A DNA stretch of 64,000 nucleotides from Photobacterium sp. JCM 19050 (GCA_001310455.1 BAXG01000013.1:56097-120096); one strand, 5' to 3'. Positions 30,067 through 40,707 are shown, numbered from the stretch's first letter. Program-made: numbers and translations. Notes: a model not told the origin generated them from the letters alone.

Positions 30067-30396
30067 AATGAAAATCAGAATCTGAACCTGATCTTTTCCG
30101 CGCTGTCTGACCCGACAAGGCGGGCAATGGTTCAGCGCCTGATGCAGGGTCAGGCCACCGTCCGGGAGCTCTCGGCACCGTTTGATATCAGCAAGCCGGC
30201 AATCACCAAGCACCTGAAAGTCTTGGAGCGAGCTGGCTTAATGAGGCGGACAGTTATCGGCCGCGAGCATTGGTGTACATTGAATGCGGAGCCATTCAGT
30301 GAAGTTTCCCGCTGGCTGGCATTTTATGAGTCGTTCTGGAATCAGCGCCTGGACGAGTTGGATGCGTTTATCACAAAGGATGGAAAGGAGCCGTAA
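30058..30396 (+). CDS. ArsR-family transcriptional repressor
   Basis: A 112-aa winged-helix protein. LNLIFSALSDPTRRAMVQRLM and SKPAITKHLKVLERAGLM are the hallmark ArsR segments of the group that pairs with AHSA1 proteins. No metal-binding CXC motif is present. The start at 30058 (MVNNENQ) lacks a Shine-Dalgarno and sits in the operator, suggesting a leaderless message; ATG 30031 is an alternative. It overlaps the next gene by one base (TAATG). Confidence 0.88.
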   Translation: MVNNENQNLNLIFSALSDPTRRAMVQRLMQGQATVRELSAPFDISKPAITKHLKVLERAGLMRRTVIGREHWCTLNAEPFSEVSRWLAFYESFWNQRLDELDAFITKDGKEP

Positions 30397-30863
30397 TGGA
30401 TGCTACGTCACGCCAAGATGGGTATGCGGTGCTTCGCCTGGAAAAGCGATACCTCGCACCAGCCAACCGGGTTTTTGAAGCATGGTGCCAGGAATCACTG
30501 ATGGCGAAATGGTTTGGTGCGGCGAGTTATCCGGTGACATCCATAACCCTTGATGTCAGGCCCGGCGGACAGTATGAAATAGTTCAGGAAGGCCCAGCGG
30601 GGACACCAATGCGCCATTTTGGCAGTTATGTTGAAGTGGAAAAAGACCGGCGCCTAATTTTTACCTGGGTACTGGCTAACCAAAACTGCCAAGGCTGTGC
30701 CGGACTCGAAGCCACCACACTGGTCACCGTTGAGTTTATCGAAGAAGGCGAAAATACCCTACTTCGCCTGACTCATGAAAAGCTGCCTAACCAACAGGCC
30801 TTTGATGGACACAAACATGGTTGGACGGCTTGCCTTGGCTCATTGAGGGAATCAGTAACCTGA
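30396..30863 (+). CDS. AHSA1/SRPBCC domain protein, first copy
   Basis: A 155-aa SRPBCC protein of the Aha1-like group. VLRLEKRYLAPANRVFEAWCQESLMAKWFG and the closing HKHGWTACLGSL are typical. Start codon overlaps the arsR stop, so the two are translationally coupled. These proteins bind hydrophobic ligands; their partners and substrates are mostly unknown. Confidence 0.9.
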   Translation: MDATSRQDGYAVLRLEKRYLAPANRVFEAWCQESLMAKWFGAASYPVTSITLDVRPGGQYEIVQEGPAGTPMRHFGSYVEVEKDRRLIFTWVLANQNCQGCAGLEATTLVTVEFIEEGENTLLRLTHEKLPNQQAFDGHKHGWTACLGSLRESVT

Positions 30864-30884
30864 TTGCCATATTTAAGCTCTGAT

Positions 30885-30904
30885 AAAGCACTTCGGTGCT
30901 TTTT
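30885..30904 (+). terminator. terminator of the arsR-AHSA1 operon
   Basis: AAAGCAC/GTGCTTT stem with a UUCG tetraloop, ending in T. Confidence 0.85.
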
Positions 30905-30917
30905 ATTTACCTAAACA

Positions 30918-30935
30918 GTTAACCATATGGTTAAC
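30918..30935. promoter_or_regulatory. perfect 18-base palindrome, putative ArsR operator
   Basis: GTTAACCATATGGTTAAC is a perfect palindrome located 41 bases upstream of the second AHSA1 start and just after the terminator of the arsR operon. It matches the site at 30049-30066, which overlaps the arsR start. The pair strongly suggests one ArsR regulon. Confidence 0.78.
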
Positions 30936-30975
30936 CATGAAAACTCAATTCACCGACAGACAGAGGAGAAACATC

Positions 30976-31410
30976 ATGGCAGATATTCTTCACCGCGTAG
31001 TCATTGAAACGGATGCTGACAGCCTTTACCGAGCGCTGACCACCTCAGAGGGGCTTTCATCCTGGTGGACAAAATGCGACACCACGCCAGAGGTAGGAAA
31101 CACAGCCACCTTCTACTTTGGCGAAAAGTGCGATCATATCGTTGATATGGAGATCACCGGGCTCACCCCAGGAAAGCAGGTAAAATGGAAGTGTTTAGAA
31201 GGACCATGGGCAGGTACAGAGGATTTCACCTTTGATATTGTGCCGGACGAACGTGGCGTGGCGCTGGAGTTTGCCAATCATGGTTGGCCGGAAGCCGACA
31301 AGTTCTTTATGCACTGCAATTGCAAATGGGGACTGTTCTTTGGCAACAGCCTGAAAAATTATCTTGAAACCGGCACAGGACAACCTCATCCGATGGATCC
31401 GCGGATATAA
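30976..31410 (+). CDS. AHSA1/SRPBCC domain protein, second copy
   Basis: A 144-aa SRPBCC protein (VIETDADSLYRALTTSEGLSSWWT...). The start at 30976 (MADILHR) has AGAGGAG at a good distance. It is a separate transcription unit preceded by the palindromic operator and bounded by terminators. It differs clearly from the first copy. Confidence 0.9.
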   Translation: MADILHRVVIETDADSLYRALTTSEGLSSWWTKCDTTPEVGNTATFYFGEKCDHIVDMEITGLTPGKQVKWKCLEGPWAGTEDFTFDIVPDERGVALEFANHGWPEADKFFMHCNCKWGLFFGNSLKNYLETGTGQPHPMDPRI

Positions 31411-31416
31411 ACCCAT

Positions 31417-31444
31417 CCGGCGGAATTCTGTTCCGCCGGTTTTT
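31417..31444 (+). terminator. rho-independent terminator after the second AHSA1 gene
   Basis: A perfect nine-pair stem (CCGGCGGAA/TTCCGCCGG) with a five-base loop and five T. Confidence 0.92.
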
Positions 31445-31541
31445 CACCAAACATCTCTTCGAATTCCTCTTGAACGATACGTTCAGCTTTTCTTTCATTT
31501 CGTTATAATCTGCGGCACGTATATCTCGCCTCTGCTTTCCT

Positions 31542-32567
31542 ATGAACCAATACGAATTTTTTCGATCAAGCATGCCCGGCTGTTCTACATGGTGCGCGTT
31601 ACGCTTGTTATGTCTGCCATTTTGCTTATCGTCCGGCTTTTTGATTTGCCCTATGGATATTGGGCACTAATTACTGCCGCCACGATTCTTGGTGCAATCC
31701 CCCTTATCGGCGGGGTGCTGACCAAGGCAAATCAGCGGGTTTGGGGAACCTTGATTGGTGGTTTATTGGGACTGGCAATGTTCCTAATTCCGGATGCCTA
31801 TCATTGGACACACCACATCCTGTTTCTTGCGGTATTGCTTACCGCCATGTATTTCACCCAGGAGAAATATTCCTACGCAGCTGTGATGGTTGCCATCACT
31901 GTGGTGATTGTTGCAGGTGGTGGCCCGGCAGATTTTGATGCCGCAAAGTGGCGTATTATCAATGTAGCCTGGGCGCAGTTCTCAGCGTGTTATCGAGCTT
32001 GTATGTCTTCCCTGACCGGGCAACCCGACACTTTATTTACCTTCTTGAAGAGTTTTTGGAGCAAAGCGCCCAATGCTACCGTCAACACAATGAATTGATG
32101 GAACAGTCGGAATTTAAACCCATGCATGCCGAAAAGCTTGCAGTGCTTATCGACAAACAGCAGGCACTTTTGCCGCACCTTCGAAAAGAGTCCAGTCGTC
32201 AGTTTGGCCTTTTTTCCAACGCCCTGATGATACAAAAGCGACTCTATGCTGACCTCGAAACCCTGTTCAGTACCAACTGGGATGCCCAACAAGGCAAAGA
32301 CAAGATCAGTGATATGCCGGGGCTTACCCGTGCGAAGCAGCAACTTGCCGACCACTTTTCCGAACTGGCAAATCAAATCTCGGGAAAGTCTGTAGATGCC
32401 GTTTTGTTAGAAGATATCCACTTTTGCAGCTTGTCCCCCAAGGGCACGAATCACAGCCGGGAGACAGCAGTGACATCAGTTATTACGGTTATTTATGGCT
32501 GAACCGGGAAATGGCGAGGCAATTTGCCCACCTGACTGAAATTTGCAGCAAGCTGATGAGGTACTGA
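31542..32567 (+). CDS. FUSC-family inner-membrane protein, frameshifted
   Basis: About 342 aa. Six hydrophobic segments near the N-terminus (RVTLVMSAILLIVRLF, ALITAATILGAIPLIGGVL, GTLIGGLLGLAMFLIP, ILFLAVLLTAMYF, AAVMVAITVVIVAGGG) match the FUSC/YccS-type half. A soluble C-terminal helical part ends LNREMARQFAHLTEIC. Three breaks (T6 at about 31557, TT about 31980, T4 about 32424) are each repaired by one T. FUSC proteins are linked to aromatic-acid efflux; the substrate here is unknown. Confidence 0.82.
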
Positions 32568-32597
32568 CTGCTAAAAAACGCAGATTAATGTGACTTT

Positions 32598-32621
32598 GGG
32601 CGGAATTATCCGCCCTTTTTT
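32598..32621 (+). terminator. terminator of the FUSC gene
   Basis: GGGCGGA/TCCGCCC stem with ATTA loop and six T on the plus strand. Confidence 0.88.
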
Positions 32622-32642
32622 GTTACTTGTTAAATAGAGACA

Positions 32643-33251
32643 TTATTGCCTGGCCGGTGACTGAAAGTGCTCCCGCGCTTTATTCACCTCCTCTCGGGTC
32701 ACACAGCCAACCGCATGGTCATTAACAAGCCCCATGGCCTGCATAAACGCGTATACCGTTGTTGGGCCAACAAATTTCCAACCGAGTTTTTTCAAATCCT
32801 TAGACAACTGAACAGACTCAGGTGTTGTAGCAACCACTTCCGGCGTTTCAAGCGGTTCGGGTTCGTATCGCCAGAAAAATGCAGCAAGCGATCCTTCTTT
32901 TTCCACCATCTCTATGGCGCGTTTGGCGTTGTTTATCACGGCTTCAATTTTCCCCCGGTGGCGAACAATACCGGCATCTCCCAGCAAACGTTCGACATCT
33001 TCTTCTGTAAATTCAGCCACTTTATGAAAGTCAAAATGGTGAAAGGCATGACGAAAATTTTCCCGTTTGACCAAAATGGTGCGCCAGCTTAATCCGGACT
33101 GAAACCCCTCCAGGCAGATCTTCTCGAAAAGCCGATAATCATCCGCCACAGGAAATCCCCACTCTTTATCGTGGTAATTAATGTAATCTTCCGTTGCCAG
33201 GCACCAAGTACACCTCAGTTCTCCATCCAAACCCGGTCCAATGCTACTCAT
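32643..33251 (-). CDS. tag: DNA-3-methyladenine glycosylase I
   Basis: Intact 202-aa Tag enzyme. CTWCLATEDYINYHDKEWGFP carries the first zinc-site cysteine residues and the conserved YHDxEWG; later SGLSWRTILVKRENFR and FVGPTTVYAFMQAMGLVNDH give the base-recognition and C-terminal zinc-binding His. It excises 3-methyladenine from alkylated DNA in base-excision repair. Confidence 0.96.
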   Translation of the reverse strand: MSSIGPGLDGELRCTWCLATEDYINYHDKEWGFPVADDYRLFEKICLEGFQSGLSWRTILVKRENFRHAFHHFDFHKVAEFTEEDVERLLGDAGIVRHRGKIEAVINNAKRAIEMVEKEGSLAAFFWRYEPEPLETPEVVATTPESVQLSKDLKKLGWKFVGPTTVYAFMQAMGLVNDHAVGCVTREEVNKAREHFQSPARQ

Positions 33252-33360
33252 CCTGTCTGTTCTCCCTATTCGTTCAATAATAAAGCCAAACTTGATTCGC
33301 CAAATCTTAGTTGAACTATGAACCCGAGAATACGGTCAACCCGGTATAGGTACAAAACAA

Positions 33361-33390
33361 AACACCGGAGGAATTAATTCCTCCGGTGTT
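33361..33390. terminator. bidirectional terminator, perfect 30-base palindrome
   Basis: The 30 bases are a perfect inverted repeat centred on AATT (arms built on ACACCGGAGG). It is followed by T-rich sequence on both strands. It ends the chitobiase message on the minus strand. Confidence 0.85.
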
Positions 33391-33420
33391 TCTTTTTAGA
33401 GACAGAATTCAGCAGGTTAA

Positions 33421-35908
33421 TTATTCAACCAATACCCACTGCTGTTGGTCATGGGATGTGCATGACTGTACTTCAATCCTGTCGTTTGGCGTCAGAACCG
33501 GATCAGCAACCGCATCTATATCAATACACGCGTTGGTGTTGCCTTTTGACTTGAGATTGAAGAATCCGTAGTCAACTTCTGACACTTGCCACTGTTGGTT
33601 CGGACCAAGATGGCATTTCCACACCAACATCTGATCGCCATCATTTATTACTCTCTCAGGGCCGCGGTCAATATCCAGACACATCGAGGTATCCATCGCC
33701 ATACGGAAGGAGACATTACCACCGCCCTGGTCCCATTTCTCCCAACGCTGGTAAGGGTCATCCCTGTCGCATTTGCGCAACTCAGCAAGGTCACCGTTAG
33801 TGACGCTGCCGCTTTCCCGGTTAACACCCAAACAAACGCTCATATCCGCTTTCGGACGCATCTGGATATCGGCGATATTTTGCGTCACTGCTTGTCCGCC
33901 CACCGAGGTCCCGAACAAATCGAGTTCCGCAAGCGAGGCAAAATCCTGTCCGTTTGTGGCAGACAAGCCAGTAAAGCGGACATACCTGGCGGTTTTCTTG
34001 GAGAAATACACACTGCGCGCTTCCCGGTTATTCACGAGATCATAAAACTCACCATTCGAGACTACGTTAGTCCACGTAACGCCATCGGTGCTCACCTGGA
34101 AGTTATAGTTGTCAACCAATCCATTGATATTACGTTGGTTCTGGTTACGTCTCGCCTGGAACCTTGCCCCGTACAAGTCATATTCGGCACCGAGGTCCAG
34201 CGCCACACTGTGAGGGAAGCTATCTGCCCACCCGAATACTTCGAATGCCAGATAGTTGTACCTACACCATCGAAGATATTTGAAGCTTTTCCATCTTCCT
34301 GAGCGGTCTCCTGACTGGATACGTTGTGAACCTTCCAGTTATCTTTTGGAATCGCATTCTGTTCACCTTTATAAGATGACGAAGCACCGACCTGGTGAAC
34401 TTTAGACAAGAAACCTGAAAGCTTGGAGGAAGACTGCGCCCCCACCCAGTTGCGCTCAGCAGACACTGCGCGGTATTCGAACATCAGGTTCTCAAACTGG
34501 TAATCAGGCCATGTATAGGCAGTATCTGTCCAAACACTGACCTTCACGCCTTTCAGGTGAGATGACGATGTATTGTTCCAAGTGAAGATAGTTTGATTGG
34601 AAGGGAAAGTATCAACAAAGCCCGGTGTCAGGTAAAAGCCACCGTCTCCTGTCTTAATAACATCGAAACCCAGGTTGATATACGCAGATTCCGCATTTCC
34701 TGCCCACACATCCACGAGAATGTCATTGCTTGGCTCAATCGTGGTGCTTTGCCTTTCATACCAGTTCCACATCTGGGTTTTCTTGCCGAGGCTTTTCACA
34801 TGATCGTTAAGCTCGTCAATCGCTTCTACCAGCACATCTCCGTTTCTGGTTAAAGACGGTGTATCGGCAACATAGTTGGTCAGTTCTGCGCAGTTATTCA
34901 GCTTAGAACCTTCCGGTACTTCATCTGTCCCTATGTGGAAATAGGGCCCGTCAAACCAAGGAACGAACTCTGAAAGTAAGTTTTCAAGGAAATCCCGACC
35001 GGTGTTCGGACTGTTTTGAGACACTCCGGTATAGTTAATCGTCCATCTGGGTCCAGCTGATCCTTCCCAGTGAACTTGGGGCTCGCTCAGAGTGTAGCAG
35101 CTGAACGCATCCTCTTTGCTGTAATCCCCCAGCAACTTAGCGTGGCCGGGGATATCAATTTCCGGGACAATGACCACATGGTGTTTCTTGGCAAAAGCCT
35201 CCAGTTCATCAATATCTGATTGTGTGTATGCGCCAGTGCTGCGAGCCCGTCAAAGTCCGGGTTATCACTGGCCAACCGGAATGCATTCCACTCAGTAAGG
35301 TGGAGGTGAAGCCGGTTCATCTTGTTCCAGCCCAGGTTACGGATAAGGTCTTTCAGGTATTCCTTCGTCCAATACTTACGGCCGGCATCAATCATGATCC
35401 CGCGTTCTGGCAGTGACGGGGAATCTTCTACCCTTCCTTTGGGCACATTATTGTGTCCACTATCTTGCTTCAATACCTGGAGGATAGATTGGGTTCCGTA
35501 AAATAGTCCCGCAGTGGTATTGGCGCTTATATCAATCGTGTTCCCAACGTTGATAATGTATCCCTCATCGCCAAGGGATGAATTATAGCTATTCAATAAA
35601 GAAAGTCTGATATCTCCGCTGTTTGTAGAACCCCCGTTTACAACGGAAAAGTTCAAACCCAAATTTTCAAGATCATCAGAAAAATGTGCAGCCGTCTCTG
35701 AAATTGTTGTAGTGATATTGTTTAACGTGGAAGAACCGCCTAATGAAGATGAAGAAATGACGATCTTCGGATTAGCACCAACCTGATATTCACCGGAGGA
35801 TGGCGCCCAAGAGTCTACTGTTGGAACCGTGTCAAAACCTGCTGCATGCGCTTGAATTATAAAACTAAAACAACCAATTACAGCCAGCGCTGCTTTTGTT
35901 TTCATCAT
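33421..35908 (-). CDS. GH20 beta-N-acetylhexosaminidase with F5/8C and ricin-type lectin domains, frameshifted
   Basis: Secreted enzyme of about 829 aa. Signal peptide (AALAVIGCFSFIIQAHAA), GH20b N-domain, GH20 barrel with the catalytic pair in HIGTDEVPEG, an F5/8 type C (discoidin) module (ARYVRFTGLSA), and a C-terminal ricin-B-type trefoil lectin with QxW motifs (DPYQRWEKW, PNQQWQV, HDQQQWVLV). Breaks near 35215 and near 34213 each need one base. It removes GlcNAc from chitin oligomers or glycans, and the two binding modules would tether it to polymer or glycoprotein. RBS GAGAGG. Confidence 0.9.
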
Positions 35909-36502
35909 GAAAAATACCTCTCCCTTTTTAAACCTAACTTATTATATTTGTTAGATTTTATTATTTTTATATTTACGTCTTTGACTGTTATTTGCTCACG
36001 TTCATTATTGCAACCACTAAACACGAATATCAACAGCCCGTTAGCCGCTCAAATATTGTCATACTATTTAATAAGGGAGTTTTTAATTAAAAACGAAAGT
36101 CTATTTTTTTACCCTTAATGGAAAATTTGCTACTCCTTATTGAGTACAATTTTTCAATAATATCTTTACATCGTTACATGTTGCTTTTTATTCAATGCTT
36201 TAAGGCTATTAGTTGAGGTCAAAAATAATGTCTGACTGACCAGTTTTCTTTCTACATAATTTCCCAAAATAAGATTTTCTGGGTAATCAGGCATCAAAGC
36301 TTTCGATGTCGCATTTGTGAAATTGTGATCAAAACGTTAAATTTCACTTTACTACCCTGCCATACCGATGCCTTTCAGCGTTTTTCACTCCTATCAAGTT
36401 CGCTGCAAATCACATCACCGCACGTAGATGTGACGTAGCCTTATTGCATCAAATACCGAAGGCGACTAGTTTTGATGTCTATTCACTTGATTGGACAGAC
36501 AG
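35909..36502. other. 594-base AT-rich intergenic region
   Basis: No coding sequence or RNA gene seen. It must contain the chitobiase promoter (minus) and the ASCH gene promoter (plus). An eight-base inverted repeat GTGAAATT/AATTTCAC flanks 15 bases at 36317-36347; a regulator site is possible but unsupported. Confidence 0.5.
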
Positions 36503-36979
36503 ATGAATCCCCTCGCTCACCAGTTTTTGAACCGTTACCTTTCAACAATCACGGCTTCAGAGAAAAAACGGTATACCTCATTCAGTGCTGATTACTTTTG
36601 CGCAGACGAATACAACGCCAATCTCTGCGCCCGATTGGTTCTCGAGAGTAAAAAGCGAGCGACATGCAGCATGAAGTACTGGTATGAGCAAGGTGGAGAG
36701 AAAATGCCGGAAGTTGGTCACTTGCAAGTTGTTACCGATTATCACGGCAATCCGTTTTGCGTCATTGAAATAATCGATGTATCTGAATGCAGCTTCCGTG
36801 ATGTCACGACTGAATTTGCCGCTGCGGAAGGAGAAGGAGACCTCTCCCTTTCTTGGTGGCGCAAAGCGCATTGGGACTTTTTTACTAAAGAATGCAAAGA
36901 AGAAGGGATTGAACCCTCAGAAGAAATGATTCTGGTACTGGAAAGATTCAAAGTGGTTTACAGTGAGTTAAGCTTGTAG
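36503..36979 (+). CDS. ASCH domain protein
   Basis: A 158-aa protein with the ASCH (PUA-like RNA-binding) fold: the central CSMKYWYEQGGEKMPEVGHL, GNPFCVIEIIDVSECSF and LSLSWWRKAHWDFFTKEC segments are characteristic. The start at 36503 (MNPLAHQF) is preferred over an upstream TTG. Such proteins may bind RNA or act as small amidohydrolases on modified nucleosides; function here is unknown. It faces the lysR gene. Confidence 0.85.
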   Translation: MNPLAHQFLNRYLSTITASEKKRYTSFSADYFCADEYNANLCARLVLESKKRATCSMKYWYEQGGEKMPEVGHLQVVTDYHGNPFCVIEIIDVSECSFRDVTTEFAAAEGEGDLSLSWWRKAHWDFFTKECKEEGIEPSEEMILVLERFKVVYSELSL

Positions 36980-36987
36980 ACGCCCTT

Positions 36988-37862
36988 TTAAACTTCCTGC
37001 TCCAACATCTTGCAGATAGAAGAAATCAAGGCACTTTTTTCTCTGTCGGCTCTGAAAATCAACAGCACTTTAAGCGGGTCAGGCGTTTTGCATATCAGCC
37101 TGACTTCGCCTTTTGATTCCGCCTCTTTTGCCGTATCTGCATGTAAAAGGCCAACCCCCACACCACCGGCTACCAGTGTTCTTGTCACACTTTCCCTGTC
37201 AATACTGATAACGCTGTCCGGACGAAAGTGGTGTTTCTCAAACAAGGTCTCTGCCGTCTTGCCACAGCAGGTATGTGCAGGCGGATATATCCAGGTCAAC
37301 CCGGACAGCTCCCGCCAGTCTGCCGGCTCAGACTGAACAGCACTGTCTGTCGAAACCGCTAAATAGACATCAAGGCGCCCCAATTCTCGGTACGCAAATC
37401 CTGGCTCCGGTTCACAACACTCATTGTAAAGCCCCATATCCAGGTCGTCGTTTTTGACACGCTGGAGTATCTCAGCTGTCGTGGAAGTATGCTCAACAGA
37501 GAATTGAATATCCGGGTAATGTTCAGAAACCCGCATCAGGAAGTTACCCGCGAATTCGGGCTCGTACTTGAAGACACGCCCAACTTCAACTGACCGCTCA
37601 GTTTACCGCGCAGCCGGGTTGCTTCATCTAATAGATCGCGGTGGGCAGCCAGGGTTTGCTCGGCTTTAACTAACAAACGCTCCCCCTCAATCAGGAACAT
37701 TCCTCGGGGAGTACGTTCAAACAGGCTGACACCCAGGGATTCCTCCATCGCTTTAATATGCGCACTGACCGCCGGCTGGCTTAAAAATAATTTCTCCGAT
37801 GCTCGGGTAATCGTGCCTTCCCGGACAACAGCAACAAAGGTTTTCAGCAGGTGAATATCCAT
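36988..37862 (-). CDS. LysR-family regulator, frameshifted
   Basis: About 291 aa. The N-terminal helix-turn-helix (MDIHLLKTFVAVVREG, then ASEKLFLSQPAVSAHIKAME) is standard LysR. The effector domain includes YNECCEPEPGFAYREL and VAGGVGVGLLH. The break lies near 37548: one added base gives SSSTEPEFAGNFLMRVSEHYP. It begins 12 bases after the DASS transporter stop on the same strand, so it probably belongs to that operon and controls it. Confidence 0.88.
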
Positions 37863-37873
37863 AATCTTCCAAT

Positions 37874-39300
37874 CTATCCGTCAAACATTCCCAGTATCTG
37901 CCACCACAGAAGATCCAGCGGCATCAGCACAACAAGCCCGATCACAAACATTACCAAGCATAGTTTAGTCACTGTCCAGGTCGGCAGGTTACCAATTTGG
38001 ATTGCCGCAACCACCGGTGGGACCTGATAAAGAAGCAGAACATTCGAAAATGCCAGAACCTGAGACATAAGAATGGTAGTGATCGAAAACCCGGTTGCCT
38101 CAGACAAGCTTTCTGCCAATGGAGACATTATTGCAGGTACACCTGGCAGATTGGTAACAGCCGCCACAAGCATTGATATGCCGGTTATGGAAACCAAATT
38201 CCACATAGATTTGTCTGCCGTAAATGGCAAGTGTTCACTAAGCGGTTCGACTATCGCTTGCCCAAGCCCGGATTGGGAAATAACGACACCCAGCCCCATA
38301 ATTCCCCCGACAAAGAACAATGGCCCATATTTCACTTCTGTATTGAGACAATTTTTTTGCGTGAGACCAGTAAAAGGAACAAGGCAATAGACTGCAGCAG
38401 CAAGCCCTATCCACCCCGGAGAAATATGATGGATCCGGTCTGTCAGCCAGAGCAACAAACACAGACCCAACACAACAGACAGTTGTTTCTCATACACTGT
38501 CATCGAGCCTGACACGGACAACTCAGAGCGTCGGGCAGCCGGATCTTCTGAAGGTAACACCCGGAGGATAAGCAACACCAGTATCCCCGCTTTCAACAAT
38601 CCCAGCACGGGAAAATGAAGGATCAGATAGTCCCAGTAGGAAAGTTGAATACCGTACAGGCTCTCCGCCATCCCCGCCAGAACCATATTCGGCCCATTCG
38701 CTGGTAAAATCGTAAATGCCGGGAGGCAGGTACCAACGTTGCGGCAATCATCATTCCCGTTTGCCCATTAGAACCGGCTTTATAACCCATGTGCTCTGCA
38801 AGTGATTTGACAATAGCAAGCAACAGGACAACCCGCCCGATAGAAGATGGAACCACAAACGCCAGCGCCAGCCCGAAAAATACGATGCGGATAATTACCC
38901 CCGAGTACGTTGAACCTGCTGTGCGAGAAAGTAACGCCGCTAATCGGTTACCCAAGCCAGTGTGGTTCATCGAAATTCCAAGTATCAAGCCACTGAACAA
39001 CAACCAGTACGGTGGCGAATGAAATCCCGAGAACACACTTTCTGCCGGGGCAAGTTCAAGCAGCATGGCAACCAGGAAAAACAGAAAGGCCGGCCAATAC
39101 TCCGGTACGATTCCGGTCGCCCATAGTGCGAGGCACAGTGCGGATAAAACAGCGACCCAAAACACTGAATGAGGAAGGTAAACCCACGCTGACAAGGCCG
39201 ATACCATTACAGTGATAAATACCACCAGAATCAGGCGATTAATCCTTCCGAAACTTGTATCAATTGGAATATTGGCGTTTGAAACAGTAGATTTTGTCAT
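37874..39300 (-). CDS. SLC13/DASS-family anion transporter, frameshifted
   Basis: About 475 aa, polytopic. SGLILGISMNHTGLGNRLAALL, VPSSIGRVVLLLAIVKSLA and, after repair, PAFTILPANGPNMVLAG carry DASS signatures. The C-terminal half has FFVGGIMGLGVVISQSGLG and ITGISMLVAAVTNLPGVPAIM. The break near 38730 is repaired by one C (LVPALPAFTILP). DASS proteins import dicarboxylates, citrate or sulfate with sodium. The substrate is undetermined. Confidence 0.88.
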
Positions 39301-39574
39301 TATTTTCCGCTTAATCAGTGACGTTTATACTGTCAAGCTACCTGTTTAAACGAATACGCTTCCAATTGTTTATTCTGAGGTGGGTATAAAAGATAGTTAT
39401 GGGTATAGAACGAAACCAACAAAAGCAATTGGTTTCATAGAGAGTGATTTATTTAATTCATAAAATGTTAATTTAGCAATCGGAAACAATATTCTTTAGT
39501 ATGACTATTGAAATATTATTCCCAACAGATAACATTCATCTGAGATATATAAAATCAAACAAGGAATGTCAGTT
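39301..39574. promoter_or_regulatory. divergent promoter region, DASS transporter / protease
   Basis: A 274-base AT-rich spacer with no coding sequence. It holds the two divergent promoters. No clear operator was seen. Confidence 0.45.
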
Positions 39575-40591
39575 ATGCTAGTTAGAATACTTCTGTTTTA
39601 TGCGCTTATTTTCTCATCATATTCTTCCTCAACAGAACCTACGCCATATATAATAAATGGCTCTAATGTGAGCCAAGGTGATATTCCATGGCAGGTATAT
39701 ATAAGTGGTGAAAGGTATTGGTGTGGAGGCATCATTATAGGAGAACGATGGGTACTAACAGCAGCACACTGCCTCACAGATAAGGAAACAGACCAACCGG
39801 ATAATATTTCAGAGATTAGTGTGCATAGCAATAGCATTGTTCGGAACAGCGGTAACGTTCATAAAGTAGATAAATTGCATATTTATCCAGGATATACGAA
39901 CAATAATAAACTCTTCGGTAGTTATTATGATATAGCGTTAATCCATACCACTTCTGAACTTCCAGAAAACTCATCCATAAAAATGTTGCCTGTTAGCCAG
40001 CAGAATGATTTAGACCTTGCGATCATAAATGGGTGGGTTGAAAATCAAGCAAGAACTCCGAATTTGCTTGTTTCAGGTTGGGGATATAAGGTCGGAGAAA
40101 GTGATAACTCCGTATCAAACGTATTACAGGCAACACTTCTTACCGGCGTACCAGATTCAGTGTGTAGTCAGAAATGGGAAGTTAATATCGCGAAGTCCTA
40201 TGTTGTATGTGCCACCACGCCAAACCCGACAATAAGTAACAGTGCATGCAACGGAGACTCCGGTGGGCCTGTTATTTGGCAAGACCCAAGTGCAAAAGGT
40301 GACTTCGACAAAGGTTATAGATTGGTAGGCATCGTGAGTCGTGGCAAAACTAACTGTTCGGTATCAAAGCCCGCCATTAAAACCCAAGTCTCCCAGTTTT
40401 ATAACTGGGTAAAATCTAAAACCGGAGCATTGGTGACTGACACCACGACATCATCCTTCCCTGTCGATGTATTCCAAAAATATGCGTCTACCGCGCAGGC
40501 TCCATCTACTGGCGGTGGAGGCGGGGGCACGTTATCCATTTTTAGTTTTCTGTTTCTTTGCGCTTTGACGAGGATCAGGCGCTCTCGGTAA
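39575..40591 (+). CDS. secreted S1-family serine protease with GlyGly-CTERM sorting signal
   Basis: A 338-aa trypsin-fold protease. Signal peptide, activation site at YIINGSNV, and triad in TAAHC, YYDIALI and NGDSGGP. The specificity residue preceding the catalytic Ser by six (position 189 of chymotrypsin numbering) is Ser, so a chymotrypsin-like preference is likely. The tail STGGGGGGTLSIFSFLFLC plus RIRRSR is a GlyGly-CTERM signal, cleaved by rhombosortase during type II secretion. No rhombosortase gene is in the window. Start at 39575, nine bases after AAGGA. Confidence 0.93.
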   Translation: MLVRILLFYALIFSSYSSSTEPTPYIINGSNVSQGDIPWQVYISGERYWCGGIIIGERWVLTAAHCLTDKETDQPDNISEISVHSNSIVRNSGNVHKVDKLHIYPGYTNNNKLFGSYYDIALIHTTSELPENSSIKMLPVSQQNDLDLAIINGWVENQARTPNLLVSGWGYKVGESDNSVSNVLQATLLTGVPDSVCSQKWEVNIAKSYVVCATTPNPTISNSACNGDSGGPVIWQDPSAKGDFDKGYRLVGIVSRGKTNCSVSKPAIKTQVSQFYNWVKSKTGALVTDTTTSSFPVDVFQKYASTAQAPSTGGGGGGTLSIFSFLFLCALTRIRRSR

Positions 40592-40660
40592 TACCAATTG
40601 GATTAATTTGTTGGTCAGAGATAATTTCAACCAGTCAGAATGGTCAATGAATGAATCTGA

Positions 40661-40707
40661 TTGGTAAAAAAGCGGCTGCCAATTTGGCAGCCGCTTTTTT
40701 TTACCAA
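40661..40707. terminator. strong bidirectional terminator
   Basis: AGCGGCTGCC/GGCAGCCGCT stem with AATTT loop, flanked by an A-run on the left and a T-run on the right; outer arms TTGGTA/TACCAA extend it. It separates the convergent protease and TPR genes. Confidence 0.95.

Noticed and set aside
36317..36347. CRP-like site upstream of the ASCH gene
   Set aside because: The inverted repeat GTGAAATT/AATTTCAC has the wrong spacing for CRP and no other support.
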